From positions 1 to 14,060 of the forward strand of contig JANOXL010000285.1 of the NCBI GenBank assembly GCA_031418395.1: DNA of 14,060 nucleotides, written 5' to 3'. A model generated the notes under the pieces. The model did not search any database. It saw only the letters and a list, made by a program, of their open reading frames with translations, and was not told the DNA's origin. Shown in pieces: positions 12,461-14,060 of this stretch. The stretch is from JANYCG01 sp031418395. Lineage in GTDB: Bacteria > Pseudomonadota > Gammaproteobacteria > Burkholderiales > Burkholderiaceae_C. Positions within the stretch are counted from its first letter, which is position 1; each line of letters opens with the position of its first letter. Both the position numbers and the translations under genes were made by a program.

Positions 12461-13615
12461 TCAGTCGACTACCCGTGAGTTCAGCTTGCCTTTGAGTTCG
12501 GCCGTGCGGGCTTGTCGCTGTTTCTCGACCTTGGCAACTTCTGCTTTTCGCTCGCCCTCGCTTTCATTTGACGCCAAGGTGATTGGAATCTCCCTGGCCA
12601 CGCAATACTCCAAAACGGCGTTGAGCTTGTCGTTTTTGGTCTTTGAAATTTTTGAGTTTGAATCCAGCGATTCACAAATGTCGTTGCGATGGTTGTTCAG
12701 GAGCACCGCCTTCACAATGTCAACAACACCATCGACGGCTTTTGAATAATCGGTGCCGGTGGTCGGTTTTGTTCCACCGGCGACAGGCTCCATCAGCACC
12801 GCGGAACCGCTGGCAGACGCGGCTAGCTTCTGGGCATTTTTCATCAATTCTTCAATGCCGCCGTAAATCCGTTTGGCAGATTCAAGCGCTTTGTCGGCCT
12901 CGGTCTTCTTGGACTTGGCGACTTCCAGCGCATCGGCAGCGGCCTTTTTTTCACCGTCAGTACCGTTTTTTACAGCGGTCACCTTGTCGTTCGCCTCCTT
13001 CAGTCCGGAAACGGCCTCGTCGGCCAAGCCTTTGGCTTCGGTCAAATTGTCTGAAGCCTCCTTCAACTCCTTGACGATGTCGCCCAGCGCTTTGCCAATC
13101 GCTGCACCGGCTGCTGTCGAAAACGCGGATTGCCGTGCGACCACCGGGCCGGTTATCTGCTCAATCGCCAGCAAACCAATCATCATGTTTTGATAACGCC
13201 GCTGCAAAGACTCCATATCATCGTTGTCAATTGAACCCGAGGCGTAGGCTTCACACAAACGGTACATACCATCGCGCAGCAACTGGATGGTTTGGGTTCG
13301 CAGGCCAATGCTGGCCGCCGCCTGCGATTGGCTCAGCGCCAAATCAAGATTCGCCTTGCCTGGTACATTGAGGGATGCGCCAACAGAAGTGGCGTAGGCG
13401 ATCAGTGCGTCAGGGCTAGGCTCTGCGCAAACTGCCGTCCATTGTTTGTCGTTTCCGTACTTTTTGTGTACTGAAAATATGGCGCGCTGGGACGCATCTA
13501 CCGTCTTGACCTCGGCCTGGTGCCCAGAGAAATTGCGACTTTGCGTATTGAGGTTGGCGCAGCCGACCAGCGTCAGGGCCGAGATGGCACAAACCAAGCG
13601 CGATAGCGATTTCAT
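12461..13615 (-). CDS. Coiled-coil lipoprotein of an uncharacterised family
   Basis: From ATG 13615 the protein is 384 residues. AGGAGGT stands about 6 nt upstream, which rules out the 13-residue longer reading from 13654. MKSLSRLVCAISALTLVGCA has a lipobox LVGC with C19, so a lipid-anchored envelope protein is expected. Residues 62-160 form the most conserved-looking part: VCAEPSPDALIAYA, then SQAAASIGLRTQTIQLLRDG, MYRLCEAYASG and LQRRYQNMMIGLLAIEQITG. I recall this CAEPSPDAL/IGLRTQ/LLRDxMYRLCE pattern from uncharacterised lipoproteins in other proteobacteria, without a function. Residues about 170-268 are an Ala/Lys/Glu-rich coiled coil, 270-290 a Gly/Thr/Pro-rich linker, and 350-378 a second charged helix. 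Cys63, Cys121, Cys314 and Cys338 could form disulphides. It is bounded by repeats and degraded sequence. Confidence 0.87.
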   Translation of the reverse strand: MKSLSRLVCAISALTLVGCANLNTQSRNFSGHQAEVKTVDASQRAIFSVHKKYGNDKQWTAVCAEPSPDALIAYATSVGASLNVPGKANLDLALSQSQAAASIGLRTQTIQLLRDGMYRLCEAYASGSIDNDDMESLQRRYQNMMIGLLAIEQITGPVVARQSAFSTAAGAAIGKALGDIVKELKEASDNLTEAKGLADEAVSGLKEANDKVTAVKNGTDGEKKAAADALEVAKSKKTEADKALESAKRIYGGIEELMKNAQKLAASASGSAVLMEPVAGGTKPTTGTDYSKAVDGVVDIVKAVLLNNHRNDICESLDSNSKISKTKNDKLNAVLEYCVAREIPITLASNESEGERKAEVAKVEKQRQARTAELKGKLNSRVVD

Positions 13616-13645
13616 GATGACCTCCTGGAGTGTTGGCTCATCATT

Positions 13646-13715
13646 GTTGGGCAACCCAACCCGGCGCGCATCCCCAAAATGGTGGAAAAACTTGTACGAC
13701 CCAACTGCAAGTTGG
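13646..13715. promoter_or_regulatory. Two GTTGG/CCAAC dyads upstream of the coiled-coil lipoprotein gene
   Basis: GTTGGG, CAA, CCCAAC (13646-13660) and CCAACT, GCA, AGTTGG (13701-13715) are both perfect 6-bp dyads with 3-nt centres and share the CCAAC/GTTGG half. They lie 31-100 bp upstream of the start codon at 13615, where operators would be expected. The 258-bp gap 13616-13873 otherwise holds the ribosome binding site and two repeats. Confidence 0.35.
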
Positions 13716-13762
13716 TTGCCAATTTCAGATTGCGTAATTCGCGCCCGCTATTGCCATTCAGA

Positions 13763-13820
13763 TGCTATAATAAAAGGAGCAATAAAACGCCATTTAACCA
13801 GACCTAGAGGCCAATTTTCT
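13763..13820 (+). repeat. Intergenic repeat, copy 3 (diverged)
   Basis: ACCAGACCTAGAGGCCAATT (13797-13816) aligns with ACGAGACCTAGTTGCCAATT at 11610. The upstream part (GCTATAATAAAAGGAGCAAT) is diverged but holds AGC at the corresponding spacing. Same orientation as the copies at 11588 and 12157. Confidence 0.45.
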
Positions 13821-13852
13821 ATAAATCTCTTCGTCGAGCTGCAAAAAAGCAA

Positions 13853-13878
13853 TATAATTAACACCCATATTAATTATA
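13853..13878. repeat. Palindromic repeat, copy 3 of 3
   Basis: TATAATTAA (13853-13861) and TTAATTATA (13870-13878) are exact inverted 9-bp arms around CACCCATA. It is almost identical, in reverse orientation, to the copy at 5220-5243. The stop codon of the Lrp-type gene lies within the right arm. Confidence 0.6.
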
Positions 13879-14059
13879 TGGATCTCGGCAACACCGGAAA
13901 CCCCGGTGCAAATTTCGCGCGCTTCACACTGAAAAACGCCTTCACGTTGCGCACATTGCCGTCTGCAGTGAAGAGCCGCTCCGAGAGCGCCAGGTAGCTG
14001 GGCATGTCAGGGGCGAAAACGATCAGCACAAAATCAGGCCCGGGTGAGACGCGGTAACA
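13874..14059 (-). CDS. Lrp/AsnC-family transcriptional regulator, C-terminal part only (runs off the right edge)
   Basis: A minus-strand frame enters from the window edge and gives 61 residues before TAA (13876-13874): CYRVSPGPDFVLIVFAPDM, then PSYLALSERLFTADGNVRNV and KAFFSVKRAKFAPGFPVLP. This is the RAM (ligand-binding, dimerising) domain end of Lrp/AsnC regulators, with the typical G-x-D-[FY]-x-L-x-V strand, the NVR turn and the F-S-V-K-R-x-K-F final strand. The HTH part would lie beyond 14060. The last three codons (RSI) and the stop fall at or inside a palindromic repeat, so the native C-terminus may have been altered by it. The ligand cannot be told. Confidence 0.85.
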   Translation of the reverse strand, partial: CYRVSPGPDFVLIVFAPDMPSYLALSERLFTADGNVRNVKAFFSVKRAKFAPGFPVLPRSI

Positions 14060-14060
14060 C

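Noticed and set aside
12348..12749. Plus-strand frame at the 3' end of the coiled-coil lipoprotein gene
   Set aside because: It overlaps the lipoprotein in antisense and has no domain or ribosome binding site.
13892..13908. CACCGG ... CCGGTG dyad
   Set aside because: It lies within the coding part of the Lrp-type regulator and is explained by its codons.
13446..13997. 183-codon plus-strand frame spanning the lipoprotein start, repeats and the Lrp end
   Set aside because: It crosses two genes in antisense plus two intergenic repeats, so it cannot be a coherent protein.

Overview
The window looks like a chromosomal segment of a betaproteobacterium, most likely order Burkholderiales and plausibly family Comamonadaceae (Rhodoferax/Polaromonas-like). 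This is an inference from high-GC coding sequence, a beta-type GlmU, a Bug-type solute-binding protein remnant, a DUF6279-like lipoprotein, and intergenic repeats that resemble elements I recall from Comamonadaceae. No rRNA, tRNA, CRISPR array or intact transposase was seen.

Left part (1-5139, minus strand): a signalling cluster reading right to left. A Crp/Fnr-family regulator (4483-5139) keeps cAMP-contact and DNA-contact residues of E. coli CRP. It is followed, after a 189-bp gap holding two inverted repeats, by a 1372-residue protein (175-4293). That protein joins a degenerate CHAT (caspase-like) domain, a class III nucleotide cyclase domain, a STAND/AAA-type ATPase and a TPR-like tail. 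A further small gene starts 51 bp downstream and runs off the left edge (1-123). Together these could form a cyclic-nucleotide module: a large sensor/cyclase and a CRP-like receptor encoded side by side. This is the most interesting part of the window.

Middle part (5140-11533): a dyad-rich intergenic region, then a LuxR-type regulator (5358-6065, minus). A divergent intergenic region with a perfect 8-bp dyad at 6177-6197 separates it from a 788-residue lipoprotein of unknown function (6339-8705, plus). A strong terminator (8728-8754) lies between that gene and a convergent DUF6279-like lipoprotein gene (8770-9654, minus). The latter is divergent from glmU (9672-11114, plus), with only 17 bp between the two start codons. 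glmU overlaps by 4 bp a short protein with a histidine-kinase phosphoacceptor segment but no ATPase domain (11111-11533).

Right part (11534-14060): a degraded region. A very AT-rich stretch is followed by a C-terminal fragment of a TauD/TfdA-type dioxygenase (minus) joined 5'-end to 5'-end with a frameshifted C-terminal fragment of a Bug/TctC-type periplasmic binding protein (plus). Two direct copies of an intergenic repeat bracket this debris, and a third copy lies near 13.8 kb. A separate palindromic repeat (ATAATTAA, 8-nt centre, TTAATTAT) occurs near 5.2, 12.25 and 13.86 kb. An uncharacterised coiled-coil lipoprotein (12461-13615, minus) follows. The window ends in the C-terminal part of an Lrp/AsnC-family regulator (13874-14059, minus), whose stop codon lies inside the palindromic repeat.
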